64,000 nt of DNA from Leifsonia sp. fls2-241-R2A-40a (GTDB taxonomy: Bacteria > Actinomycetota > Actinomycetes > Actinomycetales > Microbacteriaceae), in contig NZ_JARVRS010000001.1 of NCBI RefSeq assembly GCF_030209575.1, forward strand, positions 3,658,001-3,722,000. The letters are read 5' to 3'. Both the position numbers and the translations under genes were made by a program. Shown one piece after another: positions 43,860-53,288 of the stretch. The number at the start of each line of letters is the position of its first letter. Position 1 is the stretch's first letter. The notes beneath the pieces are model-generated. The model made no database searches. It saw only the letters and a program-made list of their open reading frames with translations, and had not been told where the DNA came from.

Positions 43860-45832
43860 CCATCCCCCGCTCTCCCCTGCGCCGCCCGGGTTCCCTGTTC
43901 TCGCTGGAGCGGATGCGCTCCGACAAGCGGGTCACGTGGCTGACCGTCGTCGGGATCCTTCTCGTCCCCATCGTGATCGGCGGCCTGCTCGTCTGGGCGC
44001 TGTGGAACCCGACCGAGCGCCTCGGCGACGTCAAGGCGGCCGTGGTCAACCTCGACCAGCCGGTGAAGGTGAACGGGCAGACCGTCCCGCTCGGCCGGCA
44101 GCTGGCCGGTGGCCTCCTCGACACCAAGAACGACAACTTCGACTGGGTGCTGACCGACAAGAAGGATGCCGACAAGGGCATCGCCTCCGGGGAGTACGTG
44201 GCCGTGGTCACCATCCCTGAGAACTTCTCGAAGGCCGCCACCTCGACCGCCGGAGCCGCAGCGGACGCGACGCAGGCGACGATCGATGTGCGCACGAGCC
44301 GGCAGTCGAAGCTGGTGGATCCGGCCATCAGCCAGGCCGTGACGAGCACCGCGACGTCCGTCCTCAACAAGCAGCTGACGTCGACGTACATCGCGAACGT
44401 CTATGTCGGGTTCAATACGCTCGGCGAACAGCTCGGAAAGGCCGCGACCGGAGCGGACGGCCTGTCCGGCGGCCTGACGAAGCTCGCGGGCGGGACCCAT
44501 CAGCTCGCCGACGGAGCCGCCCAGCTCGCGACCGGCGCCTCCTCGCTCGCCGGCGGAGTCTCCCAGCTCTCGGACGGCACGTCGCAGCTGTCCGACGGAC
44601 TCGGGCAGCTGTCGGGCGGCGCATCCTCTCTCGCCGGTGGTCTGCAGACGCTGCAGCAGAACACCTCCTCGCTCCCTGCTCAGACGCAACAGCTCGCGGC
44701 CGGGTCGGCCGGGGTGTCGACCGGCGTGCAGAAGACGGCCGACGGCCTCGGCGGCCTGTACACGCAGTGCGTCGCGCTGCACACGGCCGCGGATCCGACG
44801 TGCCAGGGCATCGCCGCGACGCGCGCGGGCATGACCACGGGGCAGGGTGGACAGCCCAGCCTCACAGGCTTGGCGTCCACGGTCGCCGGCGGCACGTCGC
44901 AGCTGGCCGCCGGGATGCCGGCGCTGGTCGACGGCATCGCGCAGTCGGCGGGAGGCGCATCCCAGCTGTCCGGCGGTGTGGCGCAGTCGGCGTCCGGCGC
45001 ATCGCAGCTGGCGTCCGGGGCCTCCCAGTCGGCGGACGGCGCACAGCAGTTCGCCGCCGGAGTGCAGCAGCTGAGCGACGGCATCCCCGCCCTCGCCTCG
45101 GGCGCCGACCAGTCCGCAGCGGGCGCGGCTTCGCTCGCGACCGGTCTCCACACCGCGGTCAAGCAACTGCCGAGCTACGACAGCGGAGAGCGGACCAGCC
45201 TCGCGGACGTCGCCGCCCAGCCCGTCACCCAGAAGACCGCCGGCGAGACGGCGTTCGGCACGTCCAGCATCCCGCTCTTCGCCTCGGTGGCCTTGTGGCT
45301 CGGCGCGTTGGCGACCTTCCTGGTGCTGCAGGCCCTCTCGCGGCGCGCGCTGCTGACCTCCCGGGCCGCCGGCCGGATCGCCCTGGACGGATTCCTCCCG
45401 GCCGCCGCGCTCGGCGTGGTCCAGGGCGTCTTGGTCGCCGGCATCATGACGCGGGCCCTCTCGCTCGACGTCGGCCAGTGGTTCGGCTTCGCCGCTCTCG
45501 CGGCCGCCTCGGGCGTCGCCTTCGCCGCCGTCAACCACGGCCTGGTCGCGTTGCTCGGGGGCGTCGGACGATTCCTGTCGATGCTCGTCGTGGTGGTGAC
45601 CCTCGCCTCCGGGATCGTGTCGACCGCGCCCGGATTCTTCGGGGCGGCCGTGCCGTGGCTGCCGACCGCTCCCGCGATCACGGCGATGCAGGGCGCGATC
45701 GACGGGTCGGCGGATGCCTGGCGCGGACTGGGCGGGCTGCTCCTGTGGGCGGCGTTCGGCTTCGCGCTCGCGCTGATCGCGGTCGCCCGCCGCCGCGTCG
45801 TCAATGCCGCGCAACTGCTCCCCGCCGAGTAG
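43856..45832 (+). CDS. YhgE/Pip family membrane protein
   Basis: The 658-residue protein has one N-terminal membrane helix (LTVVGILLVPIVIGGLLVWALW), a long extracellular region with the family core (VVNLDQPVKVNGQTVPLGRQL, DWVLTDKKDADKGIASGEYVAVV), a stretch of about 20 heptad-like repeats of the type QLADGAAQLATGASSL, a gap segment with two cysteines (YTQCVAL, DPTCQGI), more repeats, and about five C-terminal membrane helices resembling an ABC-2 permease. The ABC-2-like end next to a dead ABC domain in the preceding gene suggests a surface complex or protein-secretion role; the family also includes phage infection protein Pip. Confidence 0.9.
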   Translation: MTIPRSPLRRPGSLFSLERMRSDKRVTWLTVVGILLVPIVIGGLLVWALWNPTERLGDVKAAVVNLDQPVKVNGQTVPLGRQLAGGLLDTKNDNFDWVLTDKKDADKGIASGEYVAVVTIPENFSKAATSTAGAAADATQATIDVRTSRQSKLVDPAISQAVTSTATSVLNKQLTSTYIANVYVGFNTLGEQLGKAATGADGLSGGLTKLAGGTHQLADGAAQLATGASSLAGGVSQLSDGTSQLSDGLGQLSGGASSLAGGLQTLQQNTSSLPAQTQQLAAGSAGVSTGVQKTADGLGGLYTQCVALHTAADPTCQGIAATRAGMTTGQGGQPSLTGLASTVAGGTSQLAAGMPALVDGIAQSAGGASQLSGGVAQSASGASQLASGASQSADGAQQFAAGVQQLSDGIPALASGADQSAAGAASLATGLHTAVKQLPSYDSGERTSLADVAAQPVTQKTAGETAFGTSSIPLFASVALWLGALATFLVLQALSRRALLTSRAAGRIALDGFLPAAALGVVQGVLVAGIMTRALSLDVGQWFGFAALAAASGVAFAAVNHGLVALLGGVGRFLSMLVVVVTLASGIVSTAPGFFGAAVPWLPTAPAITAMQGAIDGSADAWRGLGGLLLWAAFGFALALIAVARRRVVNAAQLLPAE

Positions 45833-45866
45833 CCGCCGGGCCCGTCACCGCCGCATCCAGTTGTCA

Positions 45867-45904
45867 CAACACGCCGTCACGGCACCCCGCCGGGCGGCGT
45901 GTTG
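45867..45904. terminator. Bidirectional terminator
   Basis: CAACACGCCG (45867-45876) pairs with CGGCGTGTTG (45895-45904), and the flanking bases extend the stem with mismatches. It sits between the convergent YhgE/Pip gene and the ArsB/NhaD-type gene. Confidence 0.75.
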
Positions 45905-45910
45905 CGCCAA

Positions 45911-47065
45911 CTAGGTGGTCGCGGCGAGCGCGAGCGTGGCGAGCACCACCGTGACGGGCGCGACGATCAGCCCCAGGAGCATGTAGCGGCTCCAGCGGAT
46001 CTCCACGTCGAAGGACGTCAGCCGCTGGTGCCAGAGGAGGGTCGCGAGCGACGCCCACGGCGTGATCAGCGGCCCGGCGTTCACGCCGATCAGCAGCGCC
46101 GCCAGACGGGCGGGGCTGTTCGCCACCGGCTCGAGCGCCAGGTACGCCGGAAGGTTGTCGATCGCGTTCGCGCCAACGAGGCCGGTCAGCGAAAGCCGGA
46201 GCAGTGCCAGCGGCGACTCCCCCGAGCCGGAGATCGTGGCCATGAGCACGCCCAGGCCGACGGCGTGCAGCGCCTCGATGAAGAGGAACAAGCCGGACGC
46301 GAGGAGCACCAGCTGCCAGGGCAGCAGGCCGAACCGCAGCACCCCGCGCTTGCGGAACAGGAACACAACGCCGAGCGCTACGGCGGCGATGGTCGTCGGC
46401 AGCCACACCGGCAGCCCGGAGACGAGGAGCGGGATGAGCGCCACCACGACCGCGCCCGACACCCAGAACAGCACCGGGTCCTCGATGCCGTCCTCCTCGC
46501 CCGTCTCGTACCGGACGAGCAGCGAACGCCGGGCGATCAGGAACACGACCACCATCGGGACGATCATCGCGACCAGCGCGGGAGCGAGCATGAGGGACGC
46601 GAACGCGGCGGGAGACGGATCGCCCATCGCGTGCTGGGCCAGCAGGTTGGTCAGGTTCGAGACCGGCAGCAGCAGGGAGCCCGCGTTCGCCATCCACACG
46701 GTCGTCAGCGCGAAGGGCAGCGGATTCAGGCCGGCGTGCCGCGCCATCACGATCACCACGGGCGTGAGCAGCACCGCGGTGGTGTCGAGGGACAGGAAGA
46801 TCGTGCTGAGGGCGGCGACGACCACGACGAGCAGCCACAGCACCCACGCGCGGCCGCGGCCCCAGCGCGCGGTCTGCTGCGCCAGCACGGTGAACACGCC
46901 GGCCTCGGCCGCGAGTTCCGTCACGACGGTGATGGCCACGACGAACAGCAGGATGGGCCAGACACGGTCCCACAGCTCGACCGCCTCCGAGGCGGGCAGC
47001 AGGCCCGTCGCCACGGCGATCCCACCGAGCACGAGGAGCACGGCGCCGACGATTGCGGTGCGCAT
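45911..47065 (-). CDS. ArsB/NhaD-type ion transporter (SLC13/IT superfamily)
   Basis: The 384-residue membrane protein has about 10-11 hydrophobic segments. FVVAITVVTELAAEAGVF, LVVVVAALSTIFLSLDTTAVLLTPVV split across 77-103 and VWMANAGSLLLPVSNLTNLLA are the paired hairpin signatures of the ion-transporter superfamily (arsenite pump ArsB, NhaD, citrate carriers). A matching second half has GLVGANAIDNLPAYLAL and VNAGPLITPWASLATLLWH. Without arsR or arsC nearby the substrate cannot be assigned. Confidence 0.85.
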   Translation of the reverse strand: MRTAIVGAVLLVLGGIAVATGLLPASEAVELWDRVWPILLFVVAITVVTELAAEAGVFTVLAQQTARWGRGRAWVLWLLVVVVAALSTIFLSLDTTAVLLTPVVIVMARHAGLNPLPFALTTVWMANAGSLLLPVSNLTNLLAQHAMGDPSPAAFASLMLAPALVAMIVPMVVVFLIARRSLLVRYETGEEDGIEDPVLFWVSGAVVVALIPLLVSGLPVWLPTTIAAVALGVVFLFRKRGVLRFGLLPWQLVLLASGLFLFIEALHAVGLGVLMATISGSGESPLALLRLSLTGLVGANAIDNLPAYLALEPVANSPARLAALLIGVNAGPLITPWASLATLLWHQRLTSFDVEIRWSRYMLLGLIVAPVTVVLATLALAATT

Positions 47066-47127
47066 CCTCCTCCTCCCGGTCCGGACTTTGGAAGCGTACG
47101 CTACGGGGCGACATCGAAAGGAACAGG

Positions 47128-47346
47128 ATGCGCAAGTACCTCTTCAACGGCGCGATCATCAGCGCGGCGTTCGGCCTGTGGACCACGGTCCAGTCATCGA
47201 GGAACGGCGTCCGCGACTGGCGCGTGCCCCTCATGTGGATCAACGCCGGGATCTCGCTCGCGCTGGCCGTCGGAGCGGTCATCCAGGAGTCGCGGGAGGC
47301 GTCCGAGCGCGAATCCAACCCCGTCGGAGCCCGAAAGGGCCGTTGA
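47128..47346 (+). CDS. Small membrane protein (72 aa)
   Basis: From ATG 47128 (AAAGGAACAGG upstream) the product begins MRKYLFNGAIISAAFGLWTT and has two hydrophobic segments, the second around VPLMWINAGISLALAVGAVI, ending in a charged tail (ESREASERESNP). It resembles small actinobacterial membrane proteins of unknown function. It is divergent from the ion-transporter gene. Confidence 0.7.
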   Translation: MRKYLFNGAIISAAFGLWTTVQSSRNGVRDWRVPLMWINAGISLALAVGAVIQESREASERESNPVGARKGR

Positions 47347-47444
47347 CCCGCTGATTTCCGCCGAATCTCTCGGCGTGTCCAGCAGGTTCGTTGCGTATCC
47401 GTCCAGGACACTTGTATTCAGGTGAACCTGGAAGGGGTTGCGCG

Positions 47445-47936
47445 ATGTTTGGTCGTAGGCGGCACGCCGCCGTAGTTCCGGCGGCTCCAGTCCCTCAATT
47501 GACGGACGCCCAGATCCTCGAGCTCGTGCACACCAAGGTGGCGGAGCTGATCGGCGTGAACGGCGAGTGGACGGTCATCCGCCGCGCACACGACGACACC
47601 GACACCATCTTCCACTCGATCCTCGCGCAGTCGGTCTCGGTCGGGATCGCCGCTGCCCTCGCCGAGGCGCGTCGCCGCCTCGAGGCGGGAGAAGCGCTCT
47701 CCGAGCCGCAGCACCTCGCCCCGTCGGTCGCCGACGCCCCTGTCAGCGGCGAAGAGCAGCCGACGGCCTCTGCGCTCGCCGACGAACCGTCGACCGCTGT
47801 GACCGAGACCGTCCCCGAGGCGGAGCTCGAGCCTGCCGCGTTCGGCTGGGAGCCCGCTCCGATCACCCAGTGGACGGACCTGCGGAAGCCGGTGACCGGC
47901 GAGTTCCCGGTCGTCTCGCACCGCACCGCCGCCTGA
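47445..47936 (+). CDS. Hypothetical protein, 163 aa
   Basis: The product starts MFGRRRHAAV and has a short structured region (QILELVHTKVAELIGVNGEW, ILAQSVSVGIAAALAEARRR) followed by an acidic, Pro/Ala/Glu-rich low-complexity region and a conserved-looking C-terminus (AAFGWEPAPITQWTDLRKPV). There is no signal peptide or membrane segment. GAAGGGG precedes the start, and TTGCGT ... TATTCA (about 47392-47421) is a plausible promoter. I recognise no family; such proteins are common in Microbacteriaceae. Confidence 0.7.
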   Translation: MFGRRRHAAVVPAAPVPQLTDAQILELVHTKVAELIGVNGEWTVIRRAHDDTDTIFHSILAQSVSVGIAAALAEARRRLEAGEALSEPQHLAPSVADAPVSGEEQPTASALADEPSTAVTETVPEAELEPAAFGWEPAPITQWTDLRKPVTGEFPVVSHRTAA

Positions 47937-47971
47937 TCTCCCTCCCGCCTAGAGCGGATCAGGGGTCGGCG

Positions 47972-49348
47972 TCAGCCGAGTTCCTTCCACCCCTCCGGAC
48001 CTTCCGAGCCGGCCGGGTACTCCTCGATGGGCACGCGCCCGTGATGCCATGCCGTGAGCACCGGCTCGACGATGCGCCAGCACTCGACAGCGGTATCCGC
48101 CCGCACCGACAGCGTGGGGTCGCCGTCGAGGATGCCCTCGAGCACCTCCGCGTAGGCCAGTAGCTCGCCGGGGCCGAAATCAGCGGTGAGGGAGGCGCGC
48201 TCCAGTTCGTACGGATCGTTGGACCCGTTGATGTTGATCTCGAACGACATCGAGTCGGGGGCGAACATCAGGCGCAGCTTGGCCGGCTCCGTCCTCCCGG
48301 TCAACCCCGTCGGGATGTGCCGGGCCGGCGCGAACGTGATCACCATCTCCCGGCGGCGACTGCCGAGCGCCTTCCCCGAGCGCAGCGTGAAGGGCACGCC
48401 CTTCCACCGCCACGTGTCGACCTCCAGGGTCACTTCCGCCAGCGTCTCCGTCTCGCGCGAGGGGTCGACGCCCTCCTCGTCGGTGTACGCGGGGAGCTTC
48501 TTGCCGTCGATCTCGCCCGCCGCATACCGCGCCCGGCGGCTCGCGGTGACCGGGTCGTCGTTCCACACCCGGGTCGCGCGCAGCACGAGCTGCTTGGCAT
48601 CGCGCAGGTCCGCTGCGCCCAGGGTCGAGGGCGGCTCCATCGCGAGAACCGCCATGACCTGCAGCAGGTGGCTCTGGATCATGTCCATCAGCGCGCCTGC
48701 GCCGTCGTAGTAGCGCGCCCGGCCCTCGAGAGCGAGCGTCTCGTCGTAGATGACGTCGACGCGCTCGATGTGCAGGCCGTCCCAGATCGGCTCCAGGATG
48801 CTGTTGGCGAAGCGCACTCCCAGGATGTTGAACACGCTGGAGCGGCCCAGGAAATGGTCTACCCGGTGGATCTGGTCCTCCGGGACGAGCCGGGCGAGCT
48901 GTTCGTTGAGCCGGATGGCGCTCTCGCGATCCGTGCCGAACGGCTTCTCGAGGGCGAGCGTCAGCCCCTTCGGCAGGTCGAACGTCCCCAGGGCCTCGCA
49001 CGCCTTCGCGGTGACCGCGGGCGGCAGCGCGAAGTACAGCGCGGGCACGCCCTTCGTCTCCGACAGCAGCTTCTTCAGGTCGTCCGCGCTGGTGGCGTCG
49101 GCCTTCACGTAGCGGGTCTCCTTCAGCAGCCGCTCGACCGCCTCCCCCTTCGCGTCCACCGTCGCGAAGGACTTCTCGACGACGGAGCGCCACCCGTCGT
49201 CGTCGAGACCGTCGCTGCTCGAGCCGATCAACGTGAAAGCCCGGTCCGGCTTGTCGGTCAGCAGCTGGCCGATGGCAGGGAGGAGGAGCCGTGACGTGAG
49301 GTCGCCGGATGCTCCGAGAATCACAAGAGTGTCCACGGACTGCGTCAT
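47972..49348 (-). CDS. zwf: Glucose-6-phosphate dehydrogenase
   Basis: The 458-residue enzyme oxidises glucose 6-phosphate with NAD(P). The N-terminal nucleotide motif is VILGASGDLTSRLLLPA; the substrate region is IHRVDHFLGRSSVFNIL (the usual RIDHYLGKE in variant form), LALEKPFGTDRESA, YYDGAGALMDMIQSHLLQ. It is shorter than the common 490-510-residue form and carries the RVDHFLGR variant, so it belongs to the shorter actinobacterial subgroup that is sometimes a second copy. ATG 49348 (MTQSVD) is preferred to GTG 49357. It is divergent from the GH15 gene. Confidence 0.9.
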   Translation of the reverse strand: MTQSVDTLVILGASGDLTSRLLLPAIGQLLTDKPDRAFTLIGSSSDGLDDDGWRSVVEKSFATVDAKGEAVERLLKETRYVKADATSADDLKKLLSETKGVPALYFALPPAVTAKACEALGTFDLPKGLTLALEKPFGTDRESAIRLNEQLARLVPEDQIHRVDHFLGRSSVFNILGVRFANSILEPIWDGLHIERVDVIYDETLALEGRARYYDGAGALMDMIQSHLLQVMAVLAMEPPSTLGAADLRDAKQLVLRATRVWNDDPVTASRRARYAAGEIDGKKLPAYTDEEGVDPSRETETLAEVTLEVDTWRWKGVPFTLRSGKALGSRRREMVITFAPARHIPTGLTGRTEPAKLRLMFAPDSMSFEININGSNDPYELERASLTADFGPGELLAYAEVLEGILDGDPTLSVRADTAVECWRIVEPVLTAWHHGRVPIEEYPAGSEGPEGWKELG

Positions 49349-49377
49349 GCCGATCACAGTACGTCCATACTGGGAAT

Positions 49378-51153
49378 ATGTCGCTCCCCATCGAGGATTA
49401 CGCCCTGATCAGTGACTGCTTCACCGGGGCCCTCGTCGGGAAGGACGGAAGCATCGACTGGCTGTGCCTTCCGCGCTACGACTCGCGCTCCACCTTCGGC
49501 GCGCTCCTCGGCACCGAGGACCACGGGCGCTGGCTGCTCGCCCCGAGCGACGCGTCGGCGACCAGCAGCCGCCGGTACGAGCAGGACACGATGATCCTCG
49601 TGACCAGGTGGCGCACCGACGAGGGCGAGGTCGAAGTCGTCGACGCCATGCCGATGGACGACCACCGCGCGGACATCGTCCGCCGCGTGCGCGGAGTCAG
49701 CGGCACGGTGCGGATGCGCCAGGATCTGCGCATCCGCTTCGGCTACGCGGACGCCATGCCCTGGGTGCGCCAGGAGAAGACCAAGCACCCCCACACGCTG
49801 ATCGCGGTGGCCGGGCCCGACGCGATCGTCGTGCGGGGCGCCCAGCTCCACCCGGCCAATCACTCGCACCAGGGCGAGTTCACGGTGCGGGCCGGCGAGA
49901 CGGTCGACATCACCATGACCTGGTTCCCGTCGCACCGGGATGCCCCGGCCGCACTCGATGTCGAGACCGCGCTGCAGCACACGCGCGAGTGGTGGACGGA
50001 CTGGGCCAGGGGATGCGCCCACCAGGGGCCCTACCACGACGAAGTCGTCCGCTCGTTGATCATCCTGCGCGCCCTCTCGCACCTGGAGACCGGCGGCATC
50101 GTGGCCGCGGCCACCACCTCCCTTCCGGAGGCGTTCGGCGGCGAGCGCAACTGGGACTACCGCTACGTGTGGCTGCGGGACGCATCCCTCACCATCGGAG
50201 TGCTCCTCTCCCACGGCTACAACGACTACGTCGACCACTGGCGCGACTGGCTGCTGCGCGCGATCGCGGGCGACCCGGGCGATGTGCAGATCATGTACGG
50301 CCTCGCCGGTGAGCGCGACCTGAGCGAGCGGATCATCGACAGCCTCCCCGGCTACCAGGGGGCGCATCCGGTCCGGGTGGGCAACGACGCCTCGCACCAG
50401 TTCCAGGCCGACGTCATCGGCGAGGTCATGCTGGGACTCGACCACGGCCGTCGCGCCGGCAACGCCGAGACGCGGTTCTCCTGGGCGCTGCAGCGGGCGC
50501 TCATGGGCTACCTGGAGGCGCACTGGCGCGAGCCGGACCACGGCATCTGGGAGATCCGCGACCAACCGCAGCAGTTCACGCACTCCCGCGCCCTGGTGTG
50601 GGCGGCCTTCGACTGCGCCATCCGCGGCGTCGAAGAGTTCGGCCTCGACGGACCGGTCGAGCGCTGGAAGCGCGAGCGCGAAGCGATCCGCGCCGACATC
50701 GAGGCGAACGGGTGGGATGCGCACCGCGGCACGTACGTGCAGCACTACGGCACCACCGAGGTGGATGCGTCACTCCTGCAGCTCTCCCAGGTCGGCTACG
50801 TCGACGCCGACGACCCACGGATGCTGGGGACCGTCCGCGCGCTCGAGGAGGACCTCCTGCGCGACGGCCTGCTGCTCCGCTACCGCACCGAGAGCGGGGT
50901 GGACGGCCTGCCGCCGGGCGAGCATCCCTTCCTCGCCTGCTCGTTCTGGCTGGTGGAGCAGTACGCCACCTCGGGTCGTCACGACGATGCCGTGCGGCTG
51001 ATGGACCGGCTGGTCGGGCTGGCGAACGACGTCGGTATGCTCTCCGAGGAATATGACGTCGAGGCCCGCTCCCATGCGGGCAACACCCCGCAGGCGCTCA
51101 CGCATCTCGCGCTGGTCCGCGCGGCCGACGCGATCGCCGGGGCGCAGCTGTGA
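49378..51153 (+). CDS. Glycoside hydrolase family 15 protein (trehalase/glucoamylase type)
   Basis: The 591-residue enzyme has the GH15 layout: an N-terminal beta domain (MSLPIEDYALISDCFTGALV, DGSIDWLCLPRYDS, WLLAP), then an (alpha/alpha)6 barrel with RNWDYRYVWLRDASLT and the catalytic-type glutamates in HGIWEIRDQPQQFTHSRALVW and LLSEEYD. Bacterial members of this type are trehalases or glucoamylases; the presence of otsAB in the same region suggests trehalose, but that is circumstantial. There is no signal peptide, so it is cytoplasmic. CATACT (49366-49371) is six bases before the ATG, consistent with a leaderless mRNA. Confidence 0.9.
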   Translation: MSLPIEDYALISDCFTGALVGKDGSIDWLCLPRYDSRSTFGALLGTEDHGRWLLAPSDASATSSRRYEQDTMILVTRWRTDEGEVEVVDAMPMDDHRADIVRRVRGVSGTVRMRQDLRIRFGYADAMPWVRQEKTKHPHTLIAVAGPDAIVVRGAQLHPANHSHQGEFTVRAGETVDITMTWFPSHRDAPAALDVETALQHTREWWTDWARGCAHQGPYHDEVVRSLIILRALSHLETGGIVAAATTSLPEAFGGERNWDYRYVWLRDASLTIGVLLSHGYNDYVDHWRDWLLRAIAGDPGDVQIMYGLAGERDLSERIIDSLPGYQGAHPVRVGNDASHQFQADVIGEVMLGLDHGRRAGNAETRFSWALQRALMGYLEAHWREPDHGIWEIRDQPQQFTHSRALVWAAFDCAIRGVEEFGLDGPVERWKREREAIRADIEANGWDAHRGTYVQHYGTTEVDASLLQLSQVGYVDADDPRMLGTVRALEEDLLRDGLLLRYRTESGVDGLPPGEHPFLACSFWLVEQYATSGRHDDAVRLMDRLVGLANDVGMLSEEYDVEARSHAGNTPQALTHLALVRAADAIAGAQL

Positions 51154-51473
51154 CCCTCGTCGTGAACGCCGGCCCGGGCACCCTGCAGCAGCCCGGCATC
51201 GCGGAGGAGACGAGCACCGAGGACCTCCTCCAGCTCGGCTCCCCGTGGGTCACGATCGTGTGGAACGACCCCGTCAACCTGATGAGCTACGTCACCTACG
51301 TGTTCCAGACGTACTTCGGGTTCCCCCGGCCCGAGGCCGAGCGCCGGATGATGCTCGTCCACACGGAGGGCCGGGCCGTGGTGGCGACGGGGACGCGGGA
51401 GGAGATGGAACGCCACGTGGAGGCGATGCACGAGTACGGGCTGTGGGCGACCCTGACCAAGGCGGACGCGTGA
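51150..51473 (+). CDS. clpS: ATP-dependent Clp protease adaptor ClpS
   Basis: The 107-residue adaptor starts at GTG 51150, overlapping the previous stop. The ClpS core is WVTIVWNDPVNLMSYVTYVF, followed by AERRMMLVHTEGRAVVATGT and AMHEYGLWATL. ClpS delivers N-degron substrates to ClpA/ClpC. The NDPVN motif and the HTEG binding loop are intact. The next gene, DUF2017, overlaps it by four bases, a pairing common in actinobacteria. Confidence 0.95.
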   Translation: MTLVVNAGPGTLQQPGIAEETSTEDLLQLGSPWVTIVWNDPVNLMSYVTYVFQTYFGFPRPEAERRMMLVHTEGRAVVATGTREEMERHVEAMHEYGLWATLTKADA

Positions 51474-51973
51474 TCCCGTTCCGCCGCCGCCGGGACGGCA
51501 CGGTCGCGGCGACGTTCTCGCGCGACGAGGCCCGGCTGCTGCTCTCGCTCGCCGAGGAGGCGGTCGAGCTGGCACGCGCGGCGGCCGCACCGGAGAACCA
51601 CGTCACCGACCCGGCGCTCGGCAGGCTCCTCCCGGACGCCTACCCGGACGACCCGGAGGCATCCGCCGAGTTCCGGCGGTTCACCGCGGCGGGACTGGCC
51701 GACCGCAAGGAGCTCAACGCCCGCGCGCTGATCGACAGTCTCTCGCAGCCGTCGACCGGCTCGGTCAAGGTCGTGCTCGACCAGGCCCAGGCGACCGCGT
51801 GGCTGCGGACGATCACCGACCTGCGCCTCGTGCTCGCCGCCCGCCTCGGCATCCGTGAGGACGGCGACGAGGGGGACGTGCACGACGACGAGTCGGCGAT
51901 GCAGCGGGCGGTCTACGACTGGCTGGCCGGCGTGCAGGAATTGCTGGTGCTGGCCGTCCGTCCGCGCCGGTAG
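51470..51973 (+). CDS. DUF2017 family protein
   Basis: The 167-residue protein starts at GTG 51470 inside the clpS stop (GTGA) and begins VIPFRRRRDGTVAATFS. It is largely helical (EARLLLSLAEEAVELARA, PEASAEFRRFTAAGL, ATAWLRTITDLRLVLAARL, YDWLAGVQELLVLAV), matching the DUF2017 proteins that follow clpS in actinobacteria. Its function is unknown; the conserved coupling suggests a role in Clp-dependent proteolysis. Confidence 0.85.
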   Translation: MIPFRRRRDGTVAATFSRDEARLLLSLAEEAVELARAAAAPENHVTDPALGRLLPDAYPDDPEASAEFRRFTAAGLADRKELNARALIDSLSQPSTGSVKVVLDQAQATAWLRTITDLRLVLAARLGIREDGDEGDVHDDESAMQRAVYDWLAGVQELLVLAVRPRR

Positions 51974-51987
51974 CTCCCCGCGCTCGA

Positions 51988-53109
51988 CTAGACCGGGTAC
52001 CGCACGGCGGCGGCCGCCGCTCCCCCGCCCGGGACGTCCTCGGCACGCAGCGCATAGACCTTGGCCTTGGACCCGAGCGCACGGCGGAGGATCTCGTCCA
52101 CGACGCCATACTCTCCCGGCTCGTCGTCGTCGCCGAACTCGATCACACCGGTTTCGTCGTCGACCGCGCCCGGCACGCGGCGGTCGATGTCGATGACGAG
52201 CGACTCGACGGCTCCGAACGTGGCCGCGCGGGCGATGTCGCTGAGGTCGACGAGCGCGGTCCCCGCCGCGATGCGGGCCTCGTACGCCTCGCGGAGGTCC
52301 GCGACCTTGCTCGCGTAGAGGCGGTCGAGCACGCCCCGCGCGGCGGCGGCGAGCTCCTCATCCGTCTTGTCCTCCGGGTTTCCGCTGATCGTCTCGGCGA
52401 CGAGCCGGGGATGCTCGCCGGCACCGCGAAAGATGCCCGCGAGCGGTTCCGCCGCGGCAAGGATCAAGGGCTCGGTGGAGTTGACCAGCACGGGGTGCAG
52501 CACGCGCTCGATGGCCTGGACGTACTCGAGCATCCGCACCTTGTGACCCTCGGACCCCTGGATCCGCCCGTCCGGCGACCGGCCGCTCACGGAGTCCAGC
52601 CCCACCGCATCGGCGACGTTCCGCGGCATTCCGGGCACGTCGATCCGCTCCGGCGGGCGGTCGGGTGTGATGTGCAGCAACCGTACCGAGTTGCCCGCGA
52701 GCGCCAGGATCATCGCGGACTGGGGGAAGGTCAGCGCGCGCAGCAGCGGCTTGATGTAGAACCGGTCGGCGATCTCGCACGCCGTCGTCAGACGGTTGGG
52801 CAGGCGGAAGGTCTGCGCGAGGTCGCCGTCGAGGAAGACCGCGAGGGAGCGGGACTGATATCGCCAGAAGTCGCGGTCCTCGAGGATGAGCTCCCCTTCG
52901 GCCTGCACGGCCTGGATGCGATCCCGCGGCACCGAAAGCTTCTCGAGTGCTCGCACGGCGCTGGCGAGGTGGTTCTTCAGTTCGATCCGGGCCCGGTCCG
53001 CCTCCGGCGGGGTGGTGCCGGTCGGAAGGTAGATGCTCACGCAGCCGGCTTGCCGCATCGCGGCGAACCCTTCGACGTCGGCTTTGGTGGGAATGTCCTT
53101 GTACTCCAC
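51988..53109 (-). CDS. baeRF-type (archaeo-eukaryotic release-factor-like) protein
   Basis: The 373-residue protein has an N-terminal domain with CVSIYLPTGTTPPEADRARIELKN, a central SLAVFLDGDLAQTFRLPNRL and FYIKPLLRALTFPQSAMILALAGNSVRLLHI split over about 115-155, then a C-terminal release-factor-like domain (PLILAAAEPLAGIFRGAGEH). baeRF proteins are predicted ribosome-associated factors, of unproven function. GTG 53109 (VEYKDIPTKADV) has AGGAGGAG upstream and is preferred to the in-frame extension. It is divergent from the carbohydrate operon. Confidence 0.75.
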   Translation of the reverse strand: MEYKDIPTKADVEGFAAMRQAGCVSIYLPTGTTPPEADRARIELKNHLASAVRALEKLSVPRDRIQAVQAEGELILEDRDFWRYQSRSLAVFLDGDLAQTFRLPNRLTTACEIADRFYIKPLLRALTFPQSAMILALAGNSVRLLHITPDRPPERIDVPGMPRNVADAVGLDSVSGRSPDGRIQGSEGHKVRMLEYVQAIERVLHPVLVNSTEPLILAAAEPLAGIFRGAGEHPRLVAETISGNPEDKTDEELAAAARGVLDRLYASKVADLREAYEARIAAGTALVDLSDIARAATFGAVESLVIDIDRRVPGAVDDETGVIEFGDDDEPGEYGVVDEILRRALGSKAKVYALRAEDVPGGGAAAAAVRYPV

Positions 53110-53197
53110 GGAAGCTCCTCCTGCCCCATCGGTGCGGCGTCGTCGGTCGCGGTGCGGCCAGTCTGGTCGTGCGACCGGGCGCTTCACAAGACTCACG

Positions 53198-53242
53198 TTG
53201 ACTTTCTCGATACGAAGGCATACCGTCCTTTAAACCGGTTTA
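53198..53242 (+). promoter_or_regulatory. Operon promoter with LacI operator
   Basis: TTGACT (53198-53203), 17 bases, TACCGT (53221-53226) form a near-consensus housekeeping promoter. The perfect palindrome TAAACCGGTTTA (53231-53242), a typical LacI-family operator with a central CG, covers the expected transcription start, so the LacI protein of the operon should repress it and itself. Confidence 0.85.
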
Positions 53243-53288
53243 GATGACGGCTCCGATCGGAGCCGCCCCATTCCATGAGGGGTACGCA

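Noticed and set aside
44455-45130. DNA repeat array
   Set aside because: The periodicity is the heptad-like repeat of the YhgE/Pip protein and varies at the base level as coding sequence does.
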